DNA of 19,747 nt from Alphaproteobacteria bacterium (GTDB taxonomy: Bacteria; Pseudomonadota; Alphaproteobacteria; CAAGCB01; CAG-977). The position numbers and the translations under genes are program-made. The notes below the pieces were generated by a model. The model worked only from the letters and a program-made list of their open reading frames with translations, was not told where the DNA came from and searched no databases. The stretch is from positions 1-19,747 of the forward strand of contig JAJXEL010000023.1 in assembly GCA_021639925.1 (NCBI GenBank), read 5' to 3'. Shown piece after piece: positions 1-6,178 of the stretch (its first letter is position 1; each line of letters begins with the position of its first letter).

Positions 1-56
1 ATTGCGGAAAATCCGGTTCCAATGTCGCTTTCTGATCCGCTGCTTATCTTTAAAAG
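1..56 (+). other. Unassigned 3' end of an upstream transcript
   Basis: These bases precede a plus-strand terminator, so some plus-strand transcript enters from outside the window. One frame reads ten codons ending in CGKSGSNVAF and a TGA at 33-35, which could be the tail of a protein. The bases GCGGA near position 4 and TCCGC near position 35 could also pair, so an RNA gene is possible. Nothing here is long enough to identify. Confidence 0.25.
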
Positions 57-58
57 AC

Positions 59-84
59 CCCCCGCGTTATGCGCGGGGGTTTTC
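59..84 (+). terminator. Intrinsic terminator of the upstream transcript
   Basis: An 8-bp GC-rich stem (59-66 with 72-79) closes a five-base loop and is followed by TTTT. It ends whatever plus-strand transcript enters from the left. Confidence 0.8.
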
Positions 85-115
85 ATATACAGCCGCACCG
101 ATGGAATCCTTATAT

Positions 116-145
116 AAAAAAACGGCTTTTCAGCCGTTTTTTTTT
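116..145. terminator. Bidirectional terminator downstream of the first HNH gene
   Basis: ACGGCT and AGCCGT pair around a four-base loop that reads GAAA on the minus strand. The stem extends into an A-run on one side and a T-run on the other. It lies six bases past the stop codon of the minus-strand HNH gene and would serve as its terminator; the T-run also allows termination on the plus strand. Confidence 0.85.
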
Positions 146-151
146 GTTCTA

Positions 152-889
152 TCAGCGCTGTTTCGCCACGTTTAATACAGCCAGAGCCACATTTTTCCGG
201 CCGCCGTTCTGAACGGGAGGCGCGAACTTCGCCAATTCCTTTTTACGACTGGCCGCATCGGCCACCTGTTCGGCCGTATAAATCTTCGGATAATTATTCG
301 GGTTAACGCGCGAAGCATAATTCGGCTGCACTTTGGCATTGTCTTTTGTAAATCCGAACTGTTTCGGGTCATAGATCATCGCGTCCGTCCAAGGCAACAT
401 TACTTCTTTGGACTGGCCGGTGCCCATGCAGTCGGCAATCTGCGGATCCAATACGTCATGATGCCATTGGTCATGCGGATAAAGCGGCGTTAAAATAAAA
501 TTCGAAAATTCATTTTTGCCGCCGCCGTGCAAAGGCAGTTTATGATGCACGTTATAACCGGGAACGGAACGGCCCTGCTTCATCAAATTAATTTCGGCGT
601 CCGTAAATCCCAGCTGGTCGCGCAGTTGCTTTTCATGATCTTTGGCCAGCATTTTCAAAAACTTCGAACGCATGCCTTCCTTGCCGTCATGTCCCTGAAA
701 TTCCGCGCGTTTGGCTTTGCGTTCATCGCTGGACGGCACCTGATAAACAACCTTTTTTAATTTCATTCCGTGAATCGTGTCAAAATTAAAACGGCCGGCG
801 CGCTGTTCCGCGTTATAAGAAACCTTCGGCCCTGATTTGCCGCCCTTGTGACTGCGTTTCGCGTGAACCAAATTATATTCGGGAATCAT
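152..889 (-). CDS. HNH-type (ββα-metal) putative nuclease, copy 1
   Basis: This 245-residue protein is probably a nuclease of the His-Me finger (HNH) fold. The signature at about residues 113-146 reads VHHKLPLHGGG, then asparagines in KNEFSNFILTP, then HDQWHH: a paired histidine, a central Asn and trailing histidines, as in HNH domains. The first 40 residues are basic; no signal peptide or membrane segment is seen. I start at the ATG at 889-887 because AGGAG lies seven bases upstream, whereas an ATG two codons earlier would leave one base between SD and start. The paralogue at 1147-1968 aligns from this Met. No partner or immunity-like gene adjoins it. Substrate and role are unknown; a defence, mobile or toxin role is speculation. 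Confidence is high for a real gene, moderate for nuclease. Confidence 0.8.
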   Translation of the reverse strand: MIPEYNLVHAKRSHKGGKSGPKVSYNAEQRAGRFNFDTIHGMKLKKVVYQVPSSDERKAKRAEFQGHDGKEGMRSKFLKMLAKDHEKQLRDQLGFTDAEINLMKQGRSVPGYNVHHKLPLHGGGKNEFSNFILTPLYPHDQWHHDVLDPQIADCMGTGQSKEVMLPWTDAMIYDPKQFGFTKDNAKVQPNYASRVNPNNYPKIYTAEQVADAASRKKELAKFAPPVQNGGRKNVALAVLNVAKQR

Positions 890-928
890 CTCCATACTCC
901 TTTACAGCGATTGAAAGCTCTTAAGAAG

Positions 929-958
929 AGTGTATGGGAAAATAGACAAAAAAATCAA
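929..958 (-). promoter_or_regulatory. Candidate sigma-70 promoter of HNH copy 1
   Basis: Read on the minus strand, TTGATT (958-953) and TACACT (934-929) are separated by 18 bases, about 40 bases upstream of the start codon. The match is partial. The rest of the 250-base gap between the two HNH genes holds only the terminator at 1097-1129 and A/T-rich sequence. Confidence 0.35.
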
Positions 959-1096
959 CAAAAATTTTTATTTTTTCGTTTTTTCTGCCCGCTCCCTGAT
1001 AAAACGCCGCGAAACAATCCAGAAGCCGGCAAAAATCCGCGGCAGTTCCGGCCGGAAACATACTTTCAATAAACCGTTTCGAAAGCGGAAAAATAC

Positions 1097-1129
1097 AAAG
1101 CGCGGGAACCGGACAAGTTCCCGCGCTTT
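1097..1129. terminator. Terminator between the two HNH genes
   Basis: A perfect 13-bp stem (1097-1109 with 1117-1129) with a seven-base loop ends in TTTT on the plus strand and in TTT on the minus strand. It lies just past the stop codon of HNH copy 2 and separates the two paralogues into independent transcripts. Confidence 0.85.
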
Positions 1130-1146
1130 TAATACAGACAAAACCT

Positions 1147-1968
1147 TTATCCCCGCTGTCTGTCGCTGACAATCCGGCGCAGAGCCGTTTTAACCGGCGT
1201 TTGTTTTTTCTGCCCTTCCGCCTTTTTCGCGTCAAGAGACGCATAAAATTCCGCCATGTCTTTCTGGCGTTTTGCGACGCTGATATGTTCGGGTTTGTAC
1301 AGATCGGGGTAATTCGCCGGATTGACGTTAGACGTATAGTTCGGCTTAACCGGCTGATTTTCCTTCGTAAATCCGAATTGTTTCGGATCATAAATCATTT
1401 CGTCCGTCCAGGGGATTTTGATTTTGCGCGATTCGCCTTCGCGGATTCCCAGAATCTGCGCGTCCATAACGTCCTTGTGCCACTGGTCGTGCGGGTAAAG
1501 CGGCGTTAAAATAAAATTCGAAAATTCATTTTTGCCGCCGCCGTGCAAAGCCAGTTTATGGTGCACGTTAAAACCGTTCGGCGTATAGCCTTCCCGCATT
1601 CCCTGAATGTCGCGTTCGGTCAGCCCCAGGCGTTCAACCAATTCTTTTTCATGATCCTGCGCCAGCATTTTTAAAAACTTGGACCGGACCCCTTCGACGA
1701 CGACATTGCCGTCTTCATCGCGAACGCCGTTGAATTCGGCCCGTTTGGCGACGCGTTCCGATTTGGAAGGAACCTTGTATTCGACTTCCTTTAACTTCAG
1801 GCCGTGAATCGTATCAAAGGAAAAATTGCCGTCGCGCTGATCCCTGTTATGGTGACCTTCGGAATAAAAACCGCCGTTGGCCGCATGGTTTTGCTGTTTA
1901 CGGCCGCCGTTGCCGCGCCCTTTGCCTTTTTTTTCCCGTTTGACGTGAACAAATTTATCTTCCAACAT
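1147..1968 (-). CDS. HNH-type (ββα-metal) putative nuclease, copy 2
   Basis: This 273-residue protein is a full-length paralogue of the gene at 152-889. It shares the core FDTIHGxKLK, RSKFLKMLAxDHEK, NVHHKLALHGGGKNEFSN and WTDxMIYDPKQFGFTK. The HNH-like residues (HH, Asn, H...H) are kept. It differs in a longer, Gly/Lys/His/Asn-rich basic N-terminus (residues 10-45) and a longer Lys/Gln-rich C-terminus. The open frame could begin at a GTG at 1977, but the ATG at 1968 aligns with copy 1 and has a GGGG tract eight bases upstream. No signal peptide is visible. The basic termini could bind nucleic acid, which is inference only. It has its own promoter and terminator. Function is unassigned beyond a probable nuclease fold. 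Confidence 0.8.
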   Translation of the reverse strand: MLEDKFVHVKREKKGKGRGNGGRKQQNHAANGGFYSEGHHNRDQRDGNFSFDTIHGLKLKEVEYKVPSKSERVAKRAEFNGVRDEDGNVVVEGVRSKFLKMLAQDHEKELVERLGLTERDIQGMREGYTPNGFNVHHKLALHGGGKNEFSNFILTPLYPHDQWHKDVMDAQILGIREGESRKIKIPWTDEMIYDPKQFGFTKENQPVKPNYTSNVNPANYPDLYKPEHISVAKRQKDMAEFYASLDAKKAEGQKKQTPVKTALRRIVSDRQRG

Positions 1969-2026
1969 CAGACACACCCCAAAATAAAATCAACATACCG
2001 CGGCCCGAAGCCGCCCTCTTGACAAA

Positions 2027-2055
2027 AATATACAAAAATCTTGAAAAACTGTCCA
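2027..2055 (-). promoter_or_regulatory. Sigma-70-type promoter of HNH copy 2
   Basis: On the minus strand TGGACA (2055-2050) and TATATT (2032-2027) are exactly 17 bases apart, each one base off consensus. Transcription would start near 2020. The short leader then carries a GCGGC-TTCGG-GCCGC hairpin (2014-2000) close to its 5' end. No separate terminator for pdxY is evident in this gap. Confidence 0.55.
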
Positions 2056-2063
2056 GCAAATAA

Positions 2064-2906
2064 TTAAATTTTCTTTGCCGCAAACAGCTTTGACGGCGTT
2101 TCGATTTCCTGCTGCGCCGCGACCAGGCACAGTTCGGGCGACCGCCGGGCCGCCGTTTCGCGGATAATGCCGAAAGCGGACGAAACGGCTTTGGACAGGG
2201 CGGACGGAATTTCGCGCGATTTCAACCATTCCGCCAAAAACAAAGCCGTCGTCATATCTCCCGCCCCGCCGATATCGCCGGCATTTTCAACAAACGGCGT
2301 GACGACTTTGTAAACGGCCGTTTCCGAAACCGCCAGAGCCGCAATCCCGCCGGGAACGGCAATCCCGGTAACAACGCATACCGACGTTCGTCCGTTTTTC
2401 AACAAAAAGCGGGCGGCGGCGATTATTTCTTTTTCGTTATCAACGGACCGGCCTGACAAAACGCCCAATTCAAAACGGTTCGGCGTAATAATATCGGCGG
2501 CCGGCAGAACTTTTTCGCGCATAAAAGCGGGAATATCCGGCGAAACGTAAATCTCGCCGTCGTCCCCCAAAACCGGATCGCAGCAATAAACCGCAGACGG
2601 GTTTTGGTCCCGGACATCGTCCGCAATATGCAAAACAAGCCGGCCTGTTTCCTTTTTTCCCAGATAACCCGACAAAACGGCCTGGCAATTTTTCAGCCCG
2701 ACATACCGTTTCAATCCGTCGTAAACCGTTTGCAGCTGGTCCGGGCCGAAAACGCGGCCGGCGAAACCATCATATCCCGTATGGTTCGAAAACTGCAGCG
2801 TATCCAGCCCCCAACATTCGACGCCGGCCCGCTGCAGGCAGAACACCGCCGCCGAATTGCCGGCGTATCCGGCGACGACTCTGGATTGAACGGACAGCAC
2901 GGCCAT
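2064..2906 (-). CDS. pdxY: Pyridoxal kinase PdxY
   Basis: It phosphorylates pyridoxal, and probably related vitamers, with ATP in the salvage route to pyridoxal 5'-phosphate, in the cytosol. The 280 residues are the usual family length. The opening SVQSRVVAGYAGNSAA (residues 5-20) matches the substrate-binding start of PdxY/PdxK. DPVLGDDG (110-117) and TPNRFELG (141-148) are ribokinase-fold motifs, and GGAGD (213-217) carries the catalytic Asp217 and anion hole. The ATG is three bases after the lipoprotein stop codon, with only a weak GGAA upstream, so translational coupling with that gene is likely. No terminator is seen before the HNH copy 2 promoter. Confidence 0.93.
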   Translation of the reverse strand: MAVLSVQSRVVAGYAGNSAAVFCLQRAGVECWGLDTLQFSNHTGYDGFAGRVFGPDQLQTVYDGLKRYVGLKNCQAVLSGYLGKKETGRLVLHIADDVRDQNPSAVYCCDPVLGDDGEIYVSPDIPAFMREKVLPAADIITPNRFELGVLSGRSVDNEKEIIAAARFLLKNGRTSVCVVTGIAVPGGIAALAVSETAVYKVVTPFVENAGDIGGAGDMTTALFLAEWLKSREIPSALSKAVSSAFGIIRETAARRSPELCLVAAQQEIETPSKLFAAKKI

Positions 2907-2909
2907 GAA

Positions 2910-3227
2910 TTATTGTTCCGTTTCTTCCGCGGGTTTCGGCTGGCAGCGGAAATAAACCCGGTGCGGCAGAAATACGCGGCACGACCAGTATTTATGTCCG
3001 TCATAAGCCGGTTCCCGGTTTGTCTTGCCGCAGGCTTCCTGCGCCATTTTGATAATCTCGTTGGCGTTCGTGGAATAAGGGTTATAGCAGATCGCCACCC
3101 GGTCGTTTGTCGATTCGCCGACCGTGCGCGCAAAACCGGCTTCGCGTCTGGAATCGACGAAAGGCGCCTGAATACAGCCGCTTACCCCCAGCAACAACAA
3201 AAAAAACACCTTTTTAACGACGGACAT
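2910..3227 (-). CDS. Small lipoprotein, conserved hypothetical
   Basis: The 105-residue product has a lipoprotein signal: Lys residues at 5-6, a Leu-rich core and the lipobox LGVSGC, with lipidation expected at Cys18. The mature part has four cysteines and the stretch RVAICYNPYSTNANEIIKMA, which resembles small conserved lipoproteins I recall from other alphaproteobacteria, none with a function I can name. It would sit in the inner or outer membrane facing the periplasm. The open frame extends upstream to 3260 (TTG, with an ATG at 3254), but those starts lack a ribosome site and lengthen the n-region. At ATG 3227 an AGGGAG abuts the codon, so the exact start is uncertain. It is probably co-transcribed with pdxY. 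Confidence 0.75.
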   Translation of the reverse strand: MSVVKKVFFLLLLGVSGCIQAPFVDSRREAGFARTVGESTNDRVAICYNPYSTNANEIIKMAQEACGKTNREPAYDGHKYWSCRVFLPHRVYFRCQPKPAEETEQ

Positions 3228-3313
3228 CTCCCTGCCCTTTACAATCACGTTCATGACCAATCATCTATGAAAACCGGACGATGTTCAATATGGAAAACGT
3301 TTTTTTTCATTTC

Positions 3314-3355
3314 TTCAAAGCTTTGGTTGATTTTATATACATACTTCGCTTATCC
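3314..3355 (+). promoter_or_regulatory. Candidate promoter(s) of the DHH gene pair
   Basis: Two overlapping possibilities lie in the divergent gap. TTCAAA (3314-3319) and TATACA (3336-3341) are 16 bases apart. TTGATT (3327-3332) and TTATCC (3350-3355) are 17 apart. Either would serve the start at 3388. Choosing between them needs a mapped transcript start. Confidence 0.35.
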
Positions 3356-3387
3356 TGATGAAAAGGGATACTGACAAGGAGTTTCGA

Positions 3388-4314
3388 ATGCTGGCGAAAA
3401 AACGACTGCTGACACGCAGCGATTTTGACGGGCTGGTTTGCGCGGCGTTGTTGAAAGAACTGGACATCATTGATGAAATCCGGTTCGTTCACCCCAAAGA
3501 CATGCAGGACGGCCGGATATCAATTACGGATATGGATATTACGGCGAACCTGCCTTATGTTGACGGCGTTTACATCGCCTTTGATCACCATATCAGCGAA
3601 CTGTCGCGCGTTATCAGCCCCCCGAATCATATCGTTTATCCGAACTCCCCTTCCGCGGCGCGCGTCGTTTACGAATATTACGGCGCCGAAGAACGGTTTA
3701 AAAATATCCCCGCATCGTTAATGGAAGCCGTTGACGTCGCCGATTCCGCAAAATACACAATGGATCAGATCATGAACCCGACAGGGTGGATCCTGCTGGC
3801 TTTTATCATGGACGCCCGCACGGGTCTGGGACGGTTTAAAAATTTCCGCATTACCAATTATGCGCTGATGATGAAACTGGTGGATTTGTGCCGGACTCAC
3901 AGCGTTGATGAAATCCTGCAGGACGAAGACGTTAAAGAACGCGTTAATTTGTACTTTGAACACAAAGACAAATTTATCGAACAGTTGAAAAGATGCACGC
4001 GGATTCACAAAACCGCCGCCCATATCTACCTGCGCGACGAAGAAACCATTTACGCCGGCAACAGATTTATGGTTTATGCCTTGTATCCGCAGATTAATAT
4101 TTCCGTCCATGAAATCTGGGGAAAAAACAAACGCAACGTCGTTTTCGCGGCGGGAAAATCTATTTTTAACCGGACGTCAAAAATGAATATCGGCGAATTT
4201 ATGCTGCAGTACAACGGCGGCGGCCATATCGCCGCGGGAACATGTCAGGTTCCCGTTGACCAGGCAGACAGAATCCGCAAGGAAATTATCACCGCTATGG
4301 TTCAGGACGTTTAA
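3388..4314 (+). CDS. DHH-family phosphoesterase, copy A
   Basis: A 308-residue member of the DHH phosphoesterase superfamily, which includes exopolyphosphatase-like and NrnA-type oligonucleotide phosphatases. Motif I is SDFDG (residues 11-15), motif III is DHHIS (66-70), a middle Asp-containing motif is AVDVADS (114-120), and the C-terminal DHHA1 motif is GGGHIAAG (277-284). All metal and substrate residues expected of the fold look intact, so a Mn-dependent hydrolase acting on a phosphodiester or polyphosphate is likely; the substrate cannot be read from sequence. The frame opens at 3358, but AAGGAG six bases before the ATG at 3388 fixes the start. It is followed after 15 bases by a close paralogue. 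Confidence 0.85.
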   Translation: MLAKKRLLTRSDFDGLVCAALLKELDIIDEIRFVHPKDMQDGRISITDMDITANLPYVDGVYIAFDHHISELSRVISPPNHIVYPNSPSAARVVYEYYGAEERFKNIPASLMEAVDVADSAKYTMDQIMNPTGWILLAFIMDARTGLGRFKNFRITNYALMMKLVDLCRTHSVDEILQDEDVKERVNLYFEHKDKFIEQLKRCTRIHKTAAHIYLRDEETIYAGNRFMVYALYPQINISVHEIWGKNKRNVVFAAGKSIFNRTSKMNIGEFMLQYNGGGHIAAGTCQVPVDQADRIRKEIITAMVQDV

Positions 4315-4329
4315 GTTTAAGGTATTATT

Positions 4330-5298
4330 ATGGTTGACGACAGATTCCGCTTGGTTACGCGCAGCGATTTCGACGGTTTGGTTTGCGCCGTTTTACTCAA
4401 AGAACTGGACCTGATTGACGAAGTTAAATTTGTTCACCCCAAAGACGTGCAGGACGGTCTGGTCGATATCAGGCAGGGCGACATTATAACGAATCTGCCT
4501 TATTCCAAATCGGCTTCTTATGTTTTTGACCACCATATCAGCGAATTGGCCCGCGTCGGCAGAAAAAGCAACAGTTATTTAAATCCGCAGGCGCCGTCCG
4601 CTGCGCGTGTCGTCTGGGATACTTTCGGCGGCAAAGAACGTTTTAAAAACATTTCCGAAGAAATGATGGCCGCCGTCGACAAAGCCGACAGCGCCGATTA
4701 TACCGTTGACGATATTCTGCACCCGTCCGGCTGGACGCTTTTGAATTTCATCATGGATTCCCGCACGGGCCTGGGGCGGTTTCATAATTTCAGAATTTCC
4801 AATTACCAGCTGATGATGAACCTGATTGATTTCTGCCGTTCCCATGATCCGGCCGAAGTGTTGGAAATGCCGGACGTCAAAGAACGCGTCGATTTATATT
4901 TTGCCCATCAGGAAAAATTCGTCGAACAATTAAAGCGTCAGACAACCGTTTACAAAAATCTGGCTTATATCGACATGCTTAACGAAGACATCATTTACGC
5001 CGGCAACAGATTTATGGTTTATGCCCTGTATCCGGACGTCAACGTTTCCATGCACGCGATGTGGCGCATTAACGGCCAAAGGATCGTTTACGCTGTCGGC
5101 AAATCAATTCTGAACCGGTCAAACATTATCAATATCGGCGAATTACTGCTGCAATACGGCGGCGGAGGCCACGCCAATGTCGGCACCTGCCAGATTGATC
5201 TGGACCAGGCGGCCGCCGTGAAAGACGAACTGATCGCCATTTTGACAGACCCGCTGTACACGGAAACCCCGGACAAACCGGATAAGACGACAGAATAA
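4330..5298 (+). CDS. DHH-family phosphoesterase, copy B
   Basis: A 322-residue tandem paralogue of the preceding gene, with the same order of motifs: SDFDG (12-16), DHHISE (67-72), AVDKADSADY in the middle, and GGGGHANVG near the C-terminus. Copy A has AAG after GGGH where copy B has NVG, so the substrate end of the DHHA1 domain has diverged. Copy B ends in a short charged tail (PDKPDKTTE) that copy A lacks. It follows copy A by 15 bases with AAGG eight bases ahead of its ATG, so the two are co-transcribed. The two products could form a heteromer or act on different substrates; both ideas are inference. Its stop lies four bases from the convergent gene at 5303. Confidence 0.85.
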   Translation: MVDDRFRLVTRSDFDGLVCAVLLKELDLIDEVKFVHPKDVQDGLVDIRQGDIITNLPYSKSASYVFDHHISELARVGRKSNSYLNPQAPSAARVVWDTFGGKERFKNISEEMMAAVDKADSADYTVDDILHPSGWTLLNFIMDSRTGLGRFHNFRISNYQLMMNLIDFCRSHDPAEVLEMPDVKERVDLYFAHQEKFVEQLKRQTTVYKNLAYIDMLNEDIIYAGNRFMVYALYPDVNVSMHAMWRINGQRIVYAVGKSILNRSNIINIGELLLQYGGGGHANVGTCQIDLDQAAAVKDELIAILTDPLYTETPDKPDKTTE

Positions 5299-5302
5299 CG
5301 CG

Positions 5303-5803
5303 TTATTTTTCAACCTGAAGCGATACTTCAACGACAGAAGGCAGCTGATCCAGTTCCGCAAAGGATTTCAAGCGTCCCAATGCCACCCCGGCAGAAGCCA
5401 TCATCGGCGTATCGGTTGTCAAACTGGCCGGCGTTGGTCCGAAAAACAGGTACAAAGCGTTTTCCCTGATCCATAAAGCAGCTTCGCCCGGTTTATAAGC
5501 GCGCCGCGTCGGTATTCCGGAAACATTGATTTTTTCGCGCAAAGCGCCGTAATACCCGCCGTCGCCCCGGCGCGTCATCACCAGCTTTTGCGGGAATTGT
5601 TCGACCAACCTGCGCGCGGCGGCATTATCGTACAGTTCCAGTTCAAATACCGCATTTTCGGCTGCAATCGTCACAACCGGCAGCGATGAGCTGACAGAAT
5701 CGTTTATTTCTTCCAGCCGGGCAGTTTCCAGATATTCATCGGCAACGGCAGTGACGATTCCGGCCAAAAAGACAAAAAAGAGAATTTGAAATAATCTTTT
5801 CAT
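5303..5803 (-). CDS. Exported cyclophilin-like fold protein
   Basis: The 166-residue product starts with a signal peptide: KR, then a Phe/Leu core, with likely cleavage near VTAVA at residues 18-22. The mature part reads VFELELYDNAAARRLVEQFP and later KPGEAALWIRENALYLFFGPTP. This is the pattern of the cyclophilin-like family (as in TM1367-type proteins), which shares the cyclophilin β-barrel but has no shown prolyl isomerase activity. A periplasmic location is inferred. The SD (AAAGGA) lies in the loop of a 9-bp A/U hairpin that touches the start codon, see 5803-5828. The only upstream transcript unit is tRNA-Phe, whose terminator ends about 25 bases before the ATG, so expression may depend on read-through or on a promoter inside the tRNA region. 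Confidence 0.75.
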   Translation of the reverse strand: MKRLFQILFFVFLAGIVTAVADEYLETARLEEINDSVSSSLPVVTIAAENAVFELELYDNAAARRLVEQFPQKLVMTRRGDGGYYGALREKINVSGIPTRRAYKPGEAALWIRENALYLFFGPTPASLTTDTPMMASAGVALGRLKSFAELDQLPSVVEVSLQVEK

Positions 5804-5828
5804 TGCTTTTTATTCCTTTAAAAAGCAA
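5803..5828 (-). promoter_or_regulatory. Hairpin presenting the ribosome site of the cyclophilin-like gene
   Basis: Bases 5803-5811 and 5820-5828 form a perfect 9-bp inverted repeat (TTGCTTTTT with AAAAAGCAA) with an eight-base loop. On the minus strand the loop is AAAGGAAT, the Shine-Dalgarno, and the stem includes the A of the ATG. The upstream arm is also the U-tract of the tRNA terminator. Confidence 0.5.
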
Positions 5829-5847
5829 AAGCCCCGGGAAGGGGCTT
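5829..5847 (-). terminator. Terminator of tRNA-Phe
   Basis: On the minus strand AAGCCCC and GGGGCTT form a stem with a short loop, followed by TTGCTTTTT. It lies three bases beyond the encoded CCA end of the tRNA. Confidence 0.85.
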
Positions 5848-5849
5848 AA

Positions 5850-5925
5850 TGGTGCCTGGGGACGGAATCGAACCGCCGACACGGGGATTTTCAGTCCCCT
5901 GCTCTACCGACTGAGCTACCCAGGC
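5850..5925 (-). tRNA. tRNA-Phe (GAA)
   Basis: The minus strand folds as a complete 76-base tRNA. The acceptor GCCTGGG (5925-5919) pairs with CCCAGGC (5860-5854), discriminator A, and the CCA is encoded (5852-5850). The D-arm region is TAGCTCAGTCGGTAGAGC, the anticodon stem GGGGA/TCCCC carries the loop CTGAAAA with anticodon GAA, and the T-loop is GTTCGATTC. It has its own promoter and terminator, so it is a single-gene unit placed between yacG and the cyclophilin-like gene. Confidence 0.97.
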
Positions 5926-5940
5926 GCCGTACAGGAAAAG

Positions 5941-5969
5941 TTTATACCCGATTCAAAATGATCTGTCTA
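5941..5969 (-). promoter_or_regulatory. Promoter of tRNA-Phe
   Basis: On the minus strand TAGACA (5969-5964) and TATAAA (5946-5941) lie 17 bases apart, each one base off consensus. Transcription would start near 5934, nine bases before the mature tRNA 5' end. Confidence 0.7.
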
Positions 5970-5977
5970 TAGTCTTT

Positions 5978-6178
5978 TTAATTTTTTTCTTCGGTTTCTT
6001 CTTCTTCGTCCGTTTCAACCGTATAAACGCCTGTCAACCACCGGTTTAAATCAATATCGGCGCAGCGTTTTGAACAAAACGGTTTATAAACAAAGACGGA
6101 AGGTTTCCCGCAAATCGGACATTTTGTTTCGATTTCCGGCAGATCCGAAGGGCGTTCCAATACGTTGGGTATTTTCAT
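5978..6178 (-). CDS. yacG: Zinc-binding protein YacG, DNA gyrase inhibitor family
   Basis: A 66-residue zinc protein. CPICGK and FCSKRC supply the CxxC-CxxxC zinc site (Cys20, 23, 35, 39), followed by the family's DLNRWL helix and an acidic Glu-rich tail. In E. coli YacG binds the GyrB C-terminal region and blocks DNA binding by gyrase; here that role is by family. Its ATG overlaps the stop codon of the RNase E/G gene (ATGA), and AAGGA lies eight bases upstream, so it is the last gene of the maf-rng-yacG unit. Confidence 0.92.
   Translation of the reverse strand: MKIPNVLERPSDLPEIETKCPICGKPSVFVYKPFCSKRCADIDLNRWLTGVYTVETDEEEETEEKN

Noticed and set aside
921..1391. A 156-codon minus-strand frame between and across the HNH genes
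   Set aside because: It is Arg-rich, out of frame with HNH copy 2, runs through the strong terminator at 1097-1129 and has no ribosome site. It is a shadow of the real gene.
152..1968. HNH genes as a toxin-immunity or restriction module
   Set aside because: No small immunity-type gene, methyltransferase, secretion signal or delivery domain adjoins them. Both neighbours on the right are metabolic genes with their own signals.
3327..3355. A shared alternative promoter motif, TTGA(T/A)(T/C) then TTATCC, before the DHH pair and before the structured RNA
   Set aside because: Only two examples, with spacers of 17 and 18 bases, and the -10 is far from known consensus. Chance similarity cannot be excluded.
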